Positions 61,374 through 64,000 of a DNA stretch of 64,000 nt are shown here, in pieces. Position numbers and translations under genes: made by a program. Location: assembly GCA_018697195.1 (NCBI GenBank), contig JAGMWU010000037.1:124001-188000 (forward strand). The letters are read 5' to 3'. Below the pieces are notes generated by a model. The model was not told the DNA's origin. It worked only from the letters and a program-made list of their open reading frames with translations, and searched no databases. The stretch is from Certhia americana (lineage: Eukaryota > Chordata > Aves > Passeriformes > Certhiidae). Each line of letters opens with the position of its first letter. Position 1 is the first letter of the stretch.

Positions 61374-64000
61374 GTACAGTGCCTCTTCCTTGGCAGACAG
61401 CTCTGGTGTTTTGCTGTTGATCCCTTCACAAAATAGCTTTAAACTGTCCTTTTTGTCTTCCCATGGTTTGTGATTCATATAATTTTTTTTTTTTTTGTGA
61501 GGGGGGGAGGGATCCTCCTACTTTGTTTTTGCTGGTTAAAGTGGAATAGTGATTATAGTTGTATGCAGTTGTGAGGAAGAGTCTCTACAAGCCCTGGCCA
61601 TGTAGATGCTTGGGCAATGGCTGCACAGAATTTCCATGTCTCCTTTTTAACTCTTTCACAAGGGTAAATGTTCAGACAGGTAAGGTATGTGTGTGTGATC
61701 TCCTCCAGGTCACTGACAGGAACAGTCAAAATGATTATCTTCTTAGCTGTATTCTTGACAAGAATTTGTAGCAAATGGTAACACTTTCCCCAGAAAGCCA
61801 TTCCCTTGGCTTAGTCAAAGATATTTAGTGGTGGGAGTGAAAAGGAAGAACTGTTTCTATTTCCTTGGCTTCCCTGGATCAATAATTCTTAGAGGGAAGT
61901 TAGCCACAGCCAGTGTTGTAATCTGGGAACAATTATGACATTTGGCAGTGTTCCTCCAGGAAGAACAGCTCTTACTCCAGAGGAACGTGGTGCTGGCATC
62001 AATTGCTGTTGTGTGCATAAGGACTATTAAAACATTTGTGTTGAATATTTATCTGTGTTGAATAATCCTGTTTTAGCAGCTTTTTGTATATAGTTTTCTT
62101 CAGGGCTGTATCACTGAAAATCCACAGTTACTCCCAAGCCCTTTAGACATCCTTCTTGTCCTGCATGTTGTCAAAATTAATGGTATAATAAAATATGTTT
62201 ACAGTTTCGTCTATGGCAAAACTATAGACAATTAGAAACCTAGGCTGAAAGTTTTATTAGAGAAGTAAAAGTAAACACTGTCATCAATGAAGACTCAGGT
62301 TCAGTTATGTAAGATGCAGCTGCCCCATCCTGTAGTCATACCCTTGGAATTGCTTATTTTCTTTCAAGAGGCACAACACTTTTGAGGACAGTAACGTTAC
62401 CTCTAGTGCCAACTCTGAAGTTAATGTAAAAAACCGGCCTTTAAAAATGGCAGAAAAAAATAGTTCTGAAGTGACAAGTTTGTGACCTTTGTCAGAGCTG
62501 ATTGCATTCTTTGTTCTGTGCCAGTATTCAATATACTCCCTTTTTCTTTTTTTTTTTTTTTTTTTCCTTTTTGAAATAAATGGAGGACTATGTAAAGCCA
62601 GGCTGTGATGTTGCTTAATCTTTAGGAAGGAAATGCTCAAAGGAACCTCTGTGGCTTGTAAATGCCAACACAGAGGCTGTCAATGGGTGATGACCAAATG
62701 CTGGCTCTCTGTGCATGTGCAGCACTGATTAATCCTCGCTGATTAGGGCTCTGTGAATTTCTTTCCTGGTGTCAGCATAACTTTGCTTGCTGGATGGAAG
62801 GTGATCCACTTGGTTGCTTATGTGGAAGAAGGAAGCTCCCTAAAACACAGCTTTGTACAAAAACTGGTGTCCTTTTGTGACTTTATTAGCTGAAGTCAGT
62901 AAGGCTGATAAATAGCTTATCACAGAATCAGATCTTGCTTTGCTGACTGTGGGAACTTTTGACACATTTAAACTTTTTTTTTTCTTCTGTCACAACTGGC
63001 TGTAGTTCACTGAATTCATTTAATGGAAATCATTGGTGTTTCCCTTTTTGAGATTTCTACTAAAAGCTGCTGAAGGCAGAAAAACACTTTGGTTTTTAAG
63101 GCCTTGTATCAGACAGTGGCAGAGTTGCCTTTGTATTTTCAGTTATGATTGTACTTGCTAATCCAAATTAACTGTATTCAAGGAGAAATACTAAAAAAAA
63201 ATTACAGTCAATAAATGAATACCCCTTTGATTCCAAGACACACAGTCAGTTTGAATCCAAAATATGTCTGAGGTAACTAATGGCAAGATTATTGGAAATA
63301 GAGCAACCAAATCATTCAAAAATTGAATGGAAATTGATTTGGGAAATTAATTTCATGTTGATTTATATATTATGGAACATATTTTAAGTATCACAGTACA
63401 AACATTAATTAGAATTCTTGAATAGATGATTTTATTCTGAAAGCTGTTTTCAGATAGATTAGTAGAGTAGCAAGTTTTAGTTAAAAATCTGATTGCTTCA
63501 TTTTTGGAAGTATCTTTGGGTATGTTGAAGCTCTGAATCATAGAGTGATGGAATACCCTGAACTGAAAGGGATCCTTAAGAATCATCAAGTCCAACTCCA
63601 GATTCCAAAGAGGGCAACCCAGAAATGTATCTGACCATTGTCCAAATTTTTCTTGAATGCTGACAGATTTAGGACTATGACAGTGTCTCTAATTAGAATT
63701 AACTAATTTTCTAATAGTCTTTTTAATTGCTGTTCTTGCTTTATTGGGGGGACTGAAAGAGTTGGGAAGTTTTTGTTTGATTGGGACTTTTTTCTTGATT
63801 GTTTTCTGTGTCTTTTGTGTTTTGTTGTCTTTTTCTGAAGTGGTTTTTTTTTTTTTTTGCTTTCATTATTGCTGTGAAAACATATTCACCTTTTTCTGGG
63901 TAGCTGTGGGATATCTTGATATGTAGGGAAGACTTTGTAGCTTTTCAGTTGAAAAGGTAATGGATAGTAAACCAGATAGAGTGTTTCTCAGTATTTGAAA
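61374..64000 (+). other. PTPN13: PTPN13 intron 3 (5' part)
   Basis: The intron starts at the exon 3 donor and runs off the right edge. It contains T-rich tracts (about 61482-61496, 62541-62565 and 63846-63859) and a CR1 fragment (63537-63695). No further PTPN13 KIND exon is recognisable before 64000. Confidence 0.85.
63537..63695 (-). mobile_element. CR1 LINE 3'-end fragment
   Basis: Read on the + strand, this is the complement of a CR1 3' end. It begins near ATCATAGAGTGATGGAATAC, followed by CTGAACTGAAAGGGATCC, ATCATCAAGTCCAACTCC and TTGTCCAAATTTTTCTTGAA. CR1 copies end in short ATTCTATG-type repeats, which would lie at the left edge here. The copy is 5'-truncated, as is usual, and diverged. 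Edges are approximate. Confidence 0.85.

Noticed and set aside
61112..61473. ORFs of 105 and 110 codons overlapping PTPN13 exon 3 in other frames
   Set aside because: They are shadows of the real exon, whose frame, splice sites and KIND sequence are clear.
1..64000. CRISPR arrays, operons, tRNA/rRNA genes, phage or insertion sequences
   Set aside because: None seen. The sequence is vertebrate nuclear DNA with intron-containing genes, and no regularly spaced repeat array or cloverleaf was found by eye.

Overview
The window looks like nuclear DNA from a bird. The background is AT-rich and poor in repeats. The interspersed repeats I can recognise are fragments of CR1, the dominant avian LINE, plus one 300-bp solo LTR. 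Both protein-coding loci have vertebrate exon-intron structure. I cannot name the species from the sequence. There are no bacterial genes, operons, CRISPR arrays, tRNA genes or rRNA genes.

Layout, all on the + strand. (1) 1-810 is the end of the last intron of MAPK10 (JNK3). It is followed by the MAPK10 terminal coding exon (811/816-958), which has two splice acceptors 5 nt apart, and by its 3' UTR (from 959, recognisable to about 1740). (2) About 1741-28000 is gene-poor DNA. It holds simple repeats, a GC-rich patch at 9166-9635 with splice-like edges, an unexplained minus-strand ORF at 11980-12276, and a minus-strand CR1 fragment (about 12820-13495) split by a solo LTR (12924-13223) with a 6-bp target-site duplication. 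(3) A strong CpG island at about 28040-28950 is the likely PTPN13 promoter and first, non-coding exon. (4) PTPN13 intron 1 covers about 24.7 kb. (5) PTPN13 coding exon 2 (53376-53495, ATG at 53381) and exon 3 (61204-61373) encode the first 95 residues, the N-terminal half of the KIND domain. (6) Intron 3 runs off the right edge and contains a second CR1 fragment near 63537-63695. The only assembly gap is 10 N at 58450-58459, after a TG microsatellite.

Most of the window is intron or intergenic DNA, and nearly all short ORFs in it look like chance. I did not find a new molecular system. The observations most worth following are: (a) MAPK10 and PTPN13 lie head-to-tail here, whereas I recall them as head-to-head in human; (b) the 5-nt tandem acceptor that switches the JNK3 C-terminus between a short and a long palmitoylatable tail; (c) a possible 37-codon upstream ORF in PTPN13 that would end one base before the main start codon once spliced; (d) the LTR nested in CR1.
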